This document shows, in pieces, positions 34,789 to 46,438 of a stretch of 64,000 bases of DNA (positions within the stretch are counted from its first letter, which is position 1; every line of letters starts with the position of its first letter). The notes under the pieces are model-generated. The model was not told where the DNA came from, ran no database searches, and saw only the letters and a list, made by a program, of their open reading frames with translations. A program made the translations under genes and the position numbers. The stretch is from Tenebrio molitor (taxonomy: Eukaryota; Arthropoda; Insecta; Coleoptera; Tenebrionidae): assembly GCF_963966145.1 (NCBI RefSeq), contig NC_091048.1, positions 7,192,001 to 7,256,000 of the forward strand. Reading direction: 5' to 3'.

Positions 34789-36067
34789 CGAATTCCAACT
34801 GATTTCTTTTTGCCGTTAATTTTAACTCTCACAACCTACCATTTTGTCGTTATTAATGCTACGTCAGATATCTGTCAAATAAACCCACAAAACATATCCG
34901 GTTGCAGTGTTGTAAATAGCCGAATAAAAAAATGTTTTTAATTGTATTGCCAACTTAAACAGTCCTTTTTGATCACCCGGTATATTGAAAATGAATAAAC
35001 TTTAACTATAATTTTTTTCTACAAGCGTCAAAAAATGATGACATTTAAGTTTCAATAATCAAAAAATTAATTTGAATCTCGTAATTTCATATTACGTTCG
35101 TGTCTGCTGTCGACCAGTTCGGGGCTATAGTGCTTCAAGCGTTTTTGAACACGTGACCGATAAACAGAGAACGAATCTCTATTTACAAGTTTTAAACTCT
35201 GGAGTTCTGCACTCGACAAAATATTTGGTATTTATCTTCGATCATATATACTACGTGGATGCGTAATGCAACGAGTTGGTGAGACACGTTTGATGTTCCA
35301 AAAAATTGAAAAGAGATAAATAGACACAAACGCATAAGTCTAAGAGAAATAGCTACACAACTTGCACTAGTTCGCTCTGCGCATGATCAATGGCCAACGC
35401 TTTGACAATTGACATCTGTAAATCTGTGAATCTGTGATTGTGATTGACATTATTAGTTCTTGTTTTTCTCTTGTTTTTCTTTTGTTTTTCTTTTGTTTTT
35501 CTCTTGTTTTTTCTCTAGTTTTTGTGAAAACTGAAAAATGAAGTTTTGTTACGTGTGTAAAAATAAAGATAATCACTGAATACATGCGCCTGCGTAGAAT
35601 ACAACATTCCGGTACACATTGTGTCGCTTTTTTTGGAACACAAGGTAGACAAGGTATTAGGCATCCACGTAGTATATATGATCGAAGGTATTTATACATT
35701 TCCAGGTAGGCGGAAGGGTTCGGCACCGCTAACTCGGGGTAGAGGAAGGTATCTAAAGATTGAACAGTGCTTTTAAAATAAAAATGTTTTAATTTTGGAA
35801 GGATATTTTTCATAAATTGATCACCTACCACTATCGTTTCAACAGTTTCAACGTTGATTCCTTTTGGAGTCCAAACTATAAAATCGCAGTATTTGCGTTG
35901 GGTCACAAATAATTGTCCCTGAATTAAAAAAAAATAAATGTTTTTCTACAACCGTCAAAAAAACGCGACATTTATGCATCATTATCAAGTCGCAAAGTAT
36001 GTCATTTTTTGATAGATCAAAAATAGTTGTCAAAAAGTTTCCTTGGGTGTCTTAATATTTTTTTTCA
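34789..36067. other. Unique spacer at the palindrome centre
   Basis: This 1.28 kb is not shared between arms as an inverted repeat. It holds the truncated repeat 34787-34985, a MITE at about 35232-35693 (inverted ends cttcgatcatatatactacg) and a YqaJ-type fragment. A local direct repeat, tttttctacaa[g/c]cgtcaaaaa, lies near 35015 and 35942. Confidence 0.7.
35690..35917 (-). pseudogene. YqaJ-type recombinase/nuclease domain fragment
   Basis: The minus-strand frame reads GQLFVTQRKYCDFIVWTPKG, then INVETVETIVVGDQF and LPKLKHFYFKS. This matches the C-terminal part of the YqaJ (PDDEXK-fold) domain, around its C-D-F-x-V-W strand. A pyrimidine-rich acceptor (ttttaattcag) just upstream suggests a former exon start at 35917. 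The rest of the gene is missing, and a MITE abuts its 3' end. Confidence 0.65.
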
Positions 36068-36978
36068 CTGCTTTTACGGTGAAAATAGTATATTAAAAGA
36101 CAAGTTTCATAAGACCACTCTTGAAGCACGAATTCAAGATTAAAAAACGAGTGGCGTAGCCACGAGTTATTTTAAAGAATGAGTGCTTCAAGGTCTTATG
36201 AAACGAGTTTTTTATACTATTTTTTGTAATTTGCCCTTTTTAAGCCGTTTTTAAACAAACATGTTTACTTTCCTCGATCTAGGGATTTTTGTGGCGGTTG
36301 GTAATGTCTTAATTTTAAAAGTGAAAATTCATAAGGCACATAATCTTTAGTTACAAAATTTTAAAAATATTTATTTTTCACAATTCTTTGTTTTGTTGTT
36401 TTCTGTAAGAAAAGTGCAAAAGTTATTATTCTCTAATTTTTGGTTATGTTTGTCTGGGCACTTAAGTCAGTTTTTGTTGACTTAAGCCTACCTAAGCGAA
36501 GAGCTTTGTTCGATTTTCTCCATGATCCATAATTCGTTAAATCAAAATTGACTTACCTTATAATGAGGATCGCAAAGAGACCATGGACCGATTGGCATGG
36601 GTGGAATTCAACGACAATTTTGGACTTCGGTGCCACTTCAATTAAGTGGGTTTCACGACACGAGACGATGATTACGAAACTATGTGTTTTCACTAAGACG
36701 GTCAAATTCGAAGTCTCTCTTTCTTCCAAAAATGTCACTCACCGGTAGGGGAGGTTTCGTCAACCCCGATTTTGCACGAAATTGTGAATCGGTTAACGCG
36801 CAATAACCTATGACAGAGGGTGCAACTATTTTCCAATTGAATTTTTAAAACTAAATTAAACTATGCGCTAAACTAAACCGAACAAAACCAAACAAAAATG
36901 AAACAACTAAAATTAACTATTTACAAAACCCAACAGGTTAATTGAGAACTTACTTGTATCTTTTCTAACAGTGTTTAA

Positions 36979-37288
36979 AGGTCCATACACAATGGCGTTA
37001 ACGTTACGTCGATGTTAAAACGTTAATGTTAACGTTAGATCTAGAAATTCTAAATTACATGTATATCATTGTGGACCGTTCACAATGACGTTATGATGAA
37101 AATTAATGTTGCATAATATTGTTAGCGTTAACGTTAGTTCTAGAAATGTTCTGGATTCTTAACGTTACATTCTAACATTAGCCAACGGAAATAGTTTATA
37201 AAAAGCACTGAAATACATGTAATTAGATTTAACGTTAACATTAACGTTTTAACATCGACGTAACGTTAACGCCATTGTGAAAGGGCTG
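36979..37288. mobile_element. PIF/Harbinger-type MITE, 310 bp
   Basis: 3-bp duplication TAA (36976-36978 and 37289-37291). The inverted ends share cacaatggcgttaacgttac and further bases over about 55 bp. The left arm shows the empty site gtttaaaacatt (in reverse, near 33180). Duplication length and ends fit Harbinger. Confidence 0.88.
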
Positions 37289-37910
37289 TAAAACATTTAA
37301 ATTACTCCAAGGTTAAAAAATATGTTTTCACAAAATCTGTTCAAAAAGTAACCAACCTTAGGCATTCAAAATAACTTTTGAAAATCTAGTAACACACAAC
37401 ATGAAAAATGTTATTTCCCTAAAAGTTCGAATTCTAGGGAGTAATTTATTTTTGACACGAGAGTAGTAGGCTCGATCCTGGTTCCTAGGGGAGTTTTAGA
37501 GAGTTAAATTTGCATTGGCACTATTGGCAGCCTGGTTGCCACAGTACCACAGTAAATGCAAGCAAATCTAAATAGTAAACATATTTATAATTTATTTTTC
37601 ACTCTAGAAACCAGGAAAATCTGTTTATGTTTATTAAGGTACACCTACTTGCTGGTTTCAATGCCGGTATTTAATATTAACCTGTAAATAAGTACCATAT
37701 TTTAAGTAAAATATTCAAAACTAAAGTCCATTCAAAAATCAAAAAACCACCAACGTCGCATTTTTCTCGATAATTACCATCGGCAACGCTGTTTAGTGTA
37801 AAATTTGGTGAGAATTGAAATTTTGAGGTTAAGTGTTTATTAAATGTCTTGTTTTTCTGGGCATGTTTAAGTAAAAATAATAAGAATCAATAAATAAATG
37901 AAACGTGCTG

Positions 37911-40060
37911 TGATGAACCAAGTGGGTAATTCAAATTTACCACCAAGCGTCCATCTCATTTTTTTTTCTACCAACATACGCAATGAAAATAACACCCGCG
38001 AAATTCAAAAATGGCCAAGAGCGCGTGATCGTACCTCGTTAATTTCCCTACGTTGTGTTTTTTTTTTAATACAAATTAAACATTACCAGATTCGTTCCAA
38101 CAGGGTTTGTGAACCACACAGAAGAGTGCAAATAAAACAACACAATAATTAAAACCAGCTATTTATTCAAAGTTATGATTTTCGTTAACGCCGGGATTCA
38201 TGAATAATAAAACGTCTCGGGAGAGGGCACCCAAGTCTCCTCAAATGTGAGAAGACTACTCATTTAGAACTCTAGGAAAATGGCGAGCTCTGGCCATTCT
38301 CCCAGACCCCCGAATGAGGCTCCGCTAAAAACCTCTCCTGAAAATACGAACAAGTCCGAAGTGACAACGTGGACGGGACAGTTAGTGAGAATTGAGCAAA
38401 CTGATTTCATAAACAACACAATTCAAATTCAGAAAAAAACAGGAGGGTCATGTACATTACAAACAAAACAGTTACTTCGGACCGTTCGAGCGAGAGCGGG
38501 CACTAGGCGAGAACTTCAGCATGTTCTGTTTTTTCTTTTCCAAGTTAATTTACAAACTACGGCAGATACGCTGTAGAAGGAGTGAGTGGCTTTGGGTGGT
38601 CCGGGGGTCTGTGGTACCTATCCTTACGACTTTTATCATCTTTTATCATCACCTTTTTATCATTTCCCGCCTACCCGTGATTTAGTGCTAAGGGGAAAAA
38701 TCCTAACTGCTTTACGTTAAGTCAACAAATTGAGGTACTCTAAGTTCATCGGTTGAATTGAATATGACTATTTCAGAGCAAAAACAAACGACGCTTGTCA
38801 AGTACCACAAACTTCGAGAACAGATTACCATTCCGGAAGTTCTGTGCCAAGGAACTCGGATTCAACTTACACCATGAGCGACGTTGCGGACCAGCATTCA
38901 GCAAGCCCCGCCAAGCGTTATGGTTTTCGGGTCTCTCTTGGGGCACAACATGTTAAACGAGGGGCCGCGGGGTCGTGTTCAACGATTGGATGTTAGGAGC
39001 AACTAAACCCCTCAAACAGAGAGAGACCCTCGCGATAAGGAAGAATTGACATTTACAGCAACTGGAAAATGTAAACGAAACCGCGACAAAACTTTGTTGA
39101 CGGAGTAATCTAAGAACACTTTCAGTTTGGGATGGAAAAATGGTAACAACCAATAACACATACATAACAATAAAACAAAAAAACACAGTCCAGTCGACCC
39201 TAGCCTATTAGAGCCGGATCATCGACAAGGGGGCCCCCCCCCTTGGAGGGCGCCCCAGGACTAAATGATGAAAATACCTAAATGTAGAAGATCCCTGGAT
39301 AAGGAAAAAGCTCGCGCAGATACCTGAAATATAAACCCAATTGGTTGCTACCGGGATGGAAAGTGGAAACTTTCAAATTTTGATTAAAAATGTTAAGCAA
39401 TAAATAAATACTTGTTACACCAAAAGCGTCACTCGGAATAATTAGAAAGGGGATCAAAGTGAGGGAGTGCGCTGATAAAAAGTGAAAGCCACAGACCCAC
39501 GCTAAAACTTGGAGTCATTTTCTTTTAGGAAAATTAGTGAATTGTAAAACCTGCTTTGACAACAAAAGGAAAACGTGATCCGTCAATTTTATAAATTTAG
39601 CAAAACTAGAACCAGGCTGCCTTACGCTCCTTCGCAAGCTTATAATGTTAAAAACATAATACATGGGGATGGTCGAGATAAATGTGGATTTTGTAAAACA
39701 TGGTGGAAACCCACGTGCGACCCATTTGTGTCTTATTATTGTTAAACTACATTTCGCGCGAAGCAGAATTAATTTTTGTACCCCAAACACATACCTAGTT
39801 CAAAACAGAAGTTGGACAGCAACATTTAGCACAGTTCAATAAAAAAAACAACTAAAATCGCACAATTAGCGCACAGAAAAATACACGGTACTTCTGTACC
39901 ACTCTGCGGTCAAGAAAAAAGTGCCCTCCAAAAAAAACATGGCCGTTCATCCCCTGTCGACTTTTACCCACGCCCCCAAGCGGTCGCCGACGGTACCGAA
40001 CGCCGGTAATTCTATAGCTTTCATTGGCGGTTAGTTTTGAATTCAAAAGCGGTTATCTCA
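37911..40060. mobile_element. LTR-like insertion (candidate solo LTR), 2,150 bp
   Basis: It starts TG (tgatgaaccaagtggg), ends CA (ggttatctca), and is bracketed by gtgctg at 37905-37910 and 40061-40066. The left arm holds the uninterrupted site (agcagcacgtttc near 29180), so the boundaries are certain. TG...CA ends with a 6-bp duplication suggest a solo LTR, unusually long. No pol-like coding is seen. The frame at 38280-38576 has no recognisable motif. Confidence 0.7.
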
Positions 40061-42125
40061 GTGCTGCTAATAAAACAATATGAATGGAATTCAAAGCAAT
40101 TGAATTTTATTTTGAATCAAATAAATGTCATAATTGATGGTCACCAACCTAGTATGAAAAAATAGCTACCTAGGGTTTTTTAAATTTTACCAACCTAAAG
40201 CAACAGGTGGTGGTTTTTTGATTTTTGAATGGACTTAGTTTACTTTGCTTGATTGCGGGACTCGATTAGAGATTTGTCAAAAATTACAATAATCGTACAT
40301 TATAACCTCTTCAACATACACATAACCTGAATTATTATCTGTGACATTGCATTTACAGTAGAAAAAAGTTGTATCCTATTACACCACAAAAGTTACTAAA
40401 AGCACTAGATTTAGTAGTGTATATTGAAAATGGATGGAGTTTACTAACTTTACCCTTGCCCTTGCGGCTTTCTAGCGCATGTGCATGTTGGCAATCCTGT
40501 AGCCTGTAGCGTGCATCGTGCAACGTGCAAGTAGTTTTTTATTTTGGTGTTCATGTGCAAGTTCGAACAGTGAGAGTGCGGCAAGTGAAATTGTAAGTTT
40601 TTCTTTTCATATTTTGTTTGTTAAGGTCATTATCACTGTCATAGTCGCTCACTTGCAATAGTTTGTTTATGGTTAAGATTTACTGATTGCGAGTGTAACA
40701 CGAGTAGGGCCATTTTTAGGTTATGTTAACTTTTTGTAAAATCGAAGTTTCTGCTGAACGTGTTTATTATTCATGCTGTTGTATTTTACAGAATGAACTG
40801 TGCTGATCAGTGGACCGTTGTGTGTGGTTTTTGTGAGAGATGGATGGAGGATTTGGTATTTTGACGCCAACAAACGGAGACATCAGGTTTGGAAGTCGCT
40901 ACTGAATGGTAAGTTTCCAAGTATTTAATTGTGGCTTTCTCAGAATGTGATAAATATGTTCAGTAAGTGGGTATACTAGGGCATTTTTTATCTCTGAACA
41001 TATTCATTCCCTATGTTTAGTTTTAAAAAGCACAGATCAATTCATTCAGAATATTTGCTATGCAATCAATTTATACTCGAAGCATCCGTGGTTATTAAAT
41101 ATTGAATTAATGTTAAAAATTGTTCCGATTGATGGAATTGGTCTATCGGGATAAGTGACTGAAAAAAAGTCATGCACATTTCTTATGCTCTGATTAGCCT
41201 GGTATAAATGCATTATGTGTATAATTTAATTTATTTTTTCACAATTATAATTCAAAGTTTTTTTTTATTGTTAAGTAGCTATTTTGATGTAATGTTGGTT
41301 ACCTGATTAAATACATACATGCATTGATCTGTGTTTTTTAAAACTGAACATAGGGACTAAGTATGGACTATGTTCAGTGTTAAAAAAATGTCCCGGTGTA
41401 TCTAATTATCGCAGGTCATTGTTGCAGTAAATAATTGACAATAGGTCAATTATTTGACATGTCAGTTGCAGTGTTTCTAAGAAACAACCCTGCATTTGTG
41501 CAGTGTAAGATACCTCAATTTTATTTCAAGAATAGGAAAGATTTACCTAACGAAAGATATAAGTTTCAAATATGAACAGATTTGCATACTAGAACCAAGT
41601 ACAAAGACAATGTTGCCAACAAAACAAAATATTCTTGTTATCAAAAATAGGTAACTGTCTTCCAAAGCTTTAAAATCTTTCCAAAGTTTGATTGCATCTG
41701 TATAATCGTGTCAAAAATAAATTACTCCCTAGGATTTAGGGATATTAGTTGCTAGGTTGCCATAAATTTGGTTAGGTTGAAGGCTGTCTGGTTTTTGGTG
41801 ACAAACAAAAGGTATCTCAAAAATGTAAGGCAGCAAATTCTTTGTAACTCTTGCATACGGCTAATTTCTCGCAAACTGATAGATGTTTTTTCGTTTCACA
41901 ATCAGTTTTGATTCCGGCACAGACAAGGCAGACATCAATATCATTATTTGTGGTTGCGTAAATTTCTTTTGGCTACTAGTTGTACGTTTTGCTTGTACGT
42001 TTATTTACATTCTACCACAAACTAGTTAGTTACATTTTATGTTACAATCATATTGCCAACGTATTGATAGGTACTATAGGCAACTCTATATACAACACTA
42101 GTAGAGTTTTTGAACCAAATATATA

Positions 42126-42717
42126 ATTTGTTTCAAAATCAAAAATCCACCAACAGTGCATTCTCCCTCGAAAATACAACCGACAACGTCGCCGACTTTT
42201 GTTTTTAGTGTGTCTGCAAGTGTCAAAAAAAAGTGTAGTTATGAAAAAAAAACTATTGGACAGTCGTTTTGGTCGTAGTTCATCGTGTTTTTTATTCTCA
42301 TTTTATTATTTCACTCAAAAAGTATGATATGGTAGCTATAGTTCATGTAATACCCCAAGTCAGTAAAATGAAAGCTTATATTTTTAATTATAAAATTCAT
42401 GTGCATGAAATTATGATATTCTATAAAACAACAAGATTCAATTAATCAACAGAGATACGTTTTTTTGCTGTAGTTGTCCCTTTTATCCAAAATTTTTATG
42501 TTAGAAAAGGATATTTTACTGACTTGGGGTGTTACATGGACTTTAAAACCTTTTTGTACATAATAATTATTTTGTTTTTCATAAATAAACTCAACAGTTC
42601 AATGTCAAATTTTGGCGGGAGGTTGAGCCAACCCAAAAAAATTAAACTTTTTCTAGGGATTTCTTTTTTCTGCCAACATAAGTCAACAGGTGGTGGATTT
42701 TTGATTTTGAAACAGAT
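42126..42717. mobile_element. TIR element, 592 bp, related to 29007-29362
   Basis: Ends atttgtttcaaaatcaaaaa then tccacca, inverted, with TA flanks. The caaaatcaaaaa-ccacca core is shared with the ends of 29007-29362. Confidence 0.72.
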
Positions 42718-42739
42718 TATATGTATGTTTCCTTAGCTA

Positions 42740-43089
42740 AAAACTCTATATGTCGCGGAAGTGTTTTTTCAGTAGCTTGACTAAGAGCAAGGTGGAGCAA
42801 GTGGCAGATACAGCGTACACTTCTGTGCGATAAAATTAAGCACAGCAAATATTTTATAGTTTAAACGGGACAACGAAATTCTTAGCAAAAACTATTTATG
42901 TAAATCAGTAATTTTTTTTTAGGAATATCAAAATGCCGTGTCAACGTGTCATTTAGACAACAATTCAAAAATGTTTTCAAATGTTAAATGCATTATACAA
43001 CTAAAATATTGTGAAAATTAGTCATAAGACTTGTGGTTTATTGCACATAAGTATATCAGTGTTAATTTAGGTAGATTACATTTTCCTTT
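42740..43089. other. No gene recognised
   Basis: AT-rich sequence between the MITE and the hAT remnant. Confidence 0.4.
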
Positions 43090-43985
43090 CAAAATACCAT
43101 AAACACCCCCAGAATCACCCACCATGACAGAAGCATTATCGCTTCCTGTACCTATTAATTTTTGCATGTTAACACGTTCGCGGACAGTTAGGATCACTAT
43201 GGGTCACGGAGATGCAACCCAAAAAATTAAGTCCAATATTTTTTTTATATGAAGATGATCAAGGAAAGCACGGTACCTTTGGAAAGGTCTAATCTTTCGG
43301 CAATCTCCCTTATTTTCAATCGTCGGTCACTTAACGCCTCCTGTTCAATGAGGTTGATTGTTTCGGGAGTCAACACTTCAACAGGACACATCGTCGAGAC
43401 GTTTTTTCATTTCGGCGGGAGATTGACCCTCTTCGAACAAAAACTTTATTGCACTGCGGTACTCAGTTTTTAGCATTTTGAAGAACTTGATAACAACGGG
43501 TTCTTTCAACTTTTGCAACTTGACAACTAAAGCATGGAGAAACGTGAAAGTTTAAGGCATGCGCCACTATAAATTTTTTAACTGACCTGACTTTCCTAAT
43601 GGGTCAGGCTAATTCATTATGGGACCGCCCTCGTAAGTTTTCATTGTTGTCCTATGCGCGGTCTCGTCAATAATTAAAGTAAATTTATGACTTCTTAATG
43701 TTTCGATTAAATTTCAAGATGAATAAGCACCAAGAACATTCTTAAATATTATTGTTGTTTTTGCTCTCGCAGATTTTATACATTTAGCAATGTTAGAATC
43801 GGGGCATACTTCTCTTAGTAAATCTAGGACGTGATCCATTAAGACCATGGGTAAGTTATGTTCCACGACAAAAGCCACCAGTTTTAACTCAGCATTTTTC
43901 GTTTGGGTGTCCAATCCTGTGAGCATCATATCCTTTAAAGATCTCTGCTTTAATTTACTCTGACAAGCCTGTTTGTGCTCTTGGC
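43090..43985 (-). pseudogene. hAT-superfamily transposase fragments, interrupted
   Basis: From 43980 downward the minus strand reads TQTKNAELKLVAFVVEHNLP, then DHVLDLLREVCPDSNIAK and a catalytic-region start (HKFTLIIDETAHRTT near 43680). After foreign sequence it resumes with LIGTGSDNASVMVGDSGGVY near 43120-43170. These blocks occur in this order in ZMYM/BED-type hAT proteins. The C-terminal dimerisation part is absent. The 5' end is fused to a gypsy integrase piece. Confidence 0.7.
43245..43490 (-). pseudogene. Mariner transposase N-terminal fragment
   Basis: MLKTEYRSAIKFLFEEGQSP starts the typical mariner first helix-turn-helix. After a frame change, INLIEQEALSDRRLKIREIA and ERLDLSKGTVLSL give the second. 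A deletion joins the two. It lies between hAT fragments. Confidence 0.7.
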
Positions 43986-45130
43986 AAAACGTCTTAAATA
44001 CGTGATTATCAAAAGCTTTACCCTTGTCGCAAATGATTCGTCTGGGCGCTCCGAACACTTTATTGAAAGAGTCACTCGCAAATTTCGCTCGCGTACTTTT
44101 TAGGGTGTAGAGGAGTATGAATTTGGTAAGCGCGTCTATTATAACTAGGACCTGTGTTTTTCTCCTGTATTTATTTTTATATAGGGACCAACATGGTCAA
44201 CGTTCAGCGTGCACCGTGTGGAATGGTTTCGGTATTTTTTTGATAGGGTGCAATAAGCCTTGTGGTTTTCCTCCGGGTGTTTTGAAGTACAAGCAGTTTA
44301 GACAGCTCCTCGCATATTGTCGATAAACTGCTCCACACGTCTGAACCAATACTTACTAGACGCTAACTCGTACGTCTTGTCGAAAGCAAAATGCCCCACA
44401 TCGTCTTGACTCATTAGTATGATTTGGAACCTGTTTGCCTTTGGTACAACCCACCCAATTATAAATCTTACCCCCCTTTAATGCGTACTTATTGGAAACG
44501 TCTAAATTTTGGTCCTTATCCCCCGATGGTAATATTGCTTTGATTTCCTGTATCGCTTTGTCGGGCTGTTGCACAACGAGTAACCAGTCGTCTTAGCTAA
44601 TGAAGGCCGCGTTGTTACCATATTTATGGGTAGGGGGGTTACGACTTCCATATGGCGCATTTGCTGGTTTCCTCAATGCCTAATCTGGTATTGGAACTCC
44701 GTAAGCTCTAAAACCCAACGTCCTACTCGTGCGTTTCGAGTTCCGGTTCAAAAAGAGCAAGAACGCATTAAAACAGCGGTTAGTTTTGCAACTAACCGCT
44801 GGTTTAATGTGGAAAACGCTTTCTCTTGTGCCGTCCCTCGGATCCATTCCGCACCCTTGTGTAGCAATATCGTCATTGGTTTTGCCGTAATAGCGTATTT
44901 TTCAATACACTTTCGAAAATAGCCCGTAAGACCTAGAAATTGACGTACCTGGTGTACGTTCTGAGGAGTCGGGAATTTGTCAATCGCTTCTATCTTTAGA
45001 TTCGAGGGTTGAACACCTGCCTCACTAATTACATAGCTCAGGTATTCAATTGTGGTGCGAAAAAAGTAACATTTACTATTACATAGCTCAGGTATTCAAT
45101 TGCGGTGCAAAAAGTCGTCGACGGTAAGAG
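43986..45130 (-). pseudogene. Gypsy (Ty3-type) pol fragment: RT/RNase H end and integrase
   Basis: Reading leftward: the end of reverse transcriptase and connection region (VHQVRQFLGLTGYFRKCIEK, AKPMTILLHKGAEWI, QEKAFSTLNQRLVA), RNase H debris (LELTEFQYQIRH), integrase zinc region remnants (FAFDKTYELASSKYWF), and the integrase core around VLVIIDALTKFILLY and GAPRRIICDKGKAF. Frames shift repeatedly and many stops are present. No LTRs, gag or protease were found nearby. It ends where hAT sequence begins. Confidence 0.8.
45026..45113. repeat. Tandem duplication of about 47 bp within the gypsy remnant
   Basis: attacatagctcaggtattc followed by aattg(t/c)ggtgc occurs at about 45027 and 45075. It duplicates a stretch of the reverse-transcriptase frame. 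Confidence 0.7.
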
Positions 45131-45174
45131 TAGGTTTACTTTCGTAAACCGGTGTTGGCCTAAAACGTGGTTAA

Positions 45175-45895
45175 TCATTCTTTGGAAAACCTTTTGGCCT
45201 TTTGAGTTTTACTCGATTCTAGTGAAAAGATTTTCCGCTTTTCTTTTCCGTTTTTTACTTTGTTTAATTTTTCGATCGATATTTCGAGGTTTGCTTTGTA
45301 GGGAGATGACGTTATAATTTGGGATTTGGAAGGCTTTCGTCCCCTTGTAGTCACTCGTTTTCTCATTAGGGGTACAGGTGAAATATCAAATGGAGTGATA
45401 CAGATTTTTGGAGAGTCTTCTAATACCACCGAATCTTCTGCACACCTTGGTTCAGTATCTTTCAAGTCTTTCGAACAACCTGGTTTGGGATCTAGATTTT
45501 TTGAGCAACATGGTTGGGAAACTAGAGTTTTTGAACACATTTGTGTGGGTCCTGAACGCACAGCACTAATGGTGGAGAGAGGTCGTGGTTCCTGCAGCTG
45601 AGTTTCTGAGCCTGAAGTGCAGGTTTTTTCGGCTTCAATTTCCGCGACAATAATCAGCATCCGTGAAAACATGTTTATTCAAGGGACATACTCCAATCTC
45701 CCTAAATCCATTAACAGCTAGTTCCGTGGTCTGGCATTTCAAAAGCGCGTTGCCAAGTAGTTCAGCCAGATCAAACTGTGTTACGGCTCTGTTGTTTATT
45801 CTTAACCAAGTCACTATAGCACGCTTTGAGTGGCCCCATGAATGTCTTGTCAAACGGTTGAAGTTTATGAGAGTTGAGTGTGGAGGAAGAGATTT
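45175..45895 (-). pseudogene. DDE_1 (jerky/Tigger-like) transposase, C-terminal part
   Basis: The minus strand gives LNSHKLQPFDKTFMGPLKAC, the last catalytic block, then in another frame RAVTQFDLAELLGNALLKC and AVNGFREIGVCPLNKHVFTD. A Ser/Pro-rich tail with TTRGRKPSKSQIITSSPYK follows. This order is typical of jerky-like DDE_1 proteins. Frame changes at about 45850 and 45665 break it. It is distinct from the intact Tigger at 14112. Confidence 0.75.
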
Positions 45896-45899
45896 GATA

Positions 45900-46438
45900 C
45901 AAACATGATTTTCCTTTGCCAGTTGTTCCAGGGATAGGTTCTGCCGAAGTTACAACTAACACAGCTGGCTTTGTTTTTTCATTCTCTTTGTTTTCCCATC
46001 CTATGTCGGGTACATTATTCAATCCATCCACAACCACTTTCCCTGTGAGATCTAACAGCATTTCCTATAAATCTGTGAGAGGCTTTTCAGGAGCTCCTAC
46101 ATTTCCAGTTTCTTTCATGGAGTTCTGGAGAATACGAGCTCTCTTTCTGACTGCCGATTTCCAATCAGAAAAGGTCTGGAAAACACATTTTTAACTGCAG
46201 GTACTCGAATAGCTATTACATTACTAACCTTCTTCCATGCAGTCACATCCTTGACTGGCCCGCCACTTGCATTTAATTTTCTGGTAAAATTACACCACGC
46301 TATTTTTAACGCGGTCGGCTCTCCAGCATTAAATTTGTTTTCCCTAAAATGAGGATTTTCCCGTAGTTCGTTTAAAAACAGTTGAAACTGCTGTTGTGTC
46401 GTTTTCGCTTTCCTGTTTCGCTTTTCTGGAGATTCCAT
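45900..46438 (-). pseudogene. Myb/SANT-like DNA-binding protein fragment
   Basis: It starts MESPEKRNRKAKTTQQQFQL and contains KFNAGEPTALKIAWCNFTRK, LNASGGPVKDVTAWKKV, the usual W...GGP...WKKV pattern of a Myb/SANT-like regulator. After frame breaks, EMLLDLTGKVVVDGLNNVPD matches the family's linker. The 3' end is replaced by the DDE_1 fragment. Confidence 0.6.

Larger units (their letters stand above)
36068..41918 (-). repeat. Right arm of the 14.6-kb imperfect palindrome
   Basis: Reverse complement of 27318-34788. It carries two arm-specific insertions: a Harbinger MITE (36979-37288) and an LTR-like element (37911-40060). Scattered base differences and different insertions show both arms have existed separately for some time. 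A simple assembly mirror is unlikely. Confidence 0.92.

Noticed and set aside
35072..35266. 64-codon frame near the palindrome centre
   Set aside because: It crosses a MITE end and shows no known motif.
38280..38576. 98-codon frame inside the LTR-like insertion
   Set aside because: No recognisable motif, low complexity, and no supporting splice or promoter signal.
27318..41918. Palindrome as an assembly artefact
   Set aside because: The arms differ by five large insertions or deletions, with target duplications at four, and by base changes, which a mirrored contig would not show.
43714..44058. 115-codon minus-strand frame joining integrase and hAT sequence
   Set aside because: It is a chance in-frame junction of gypsy and hAT debris, both broken on either side, so I do not treat it as a gene.
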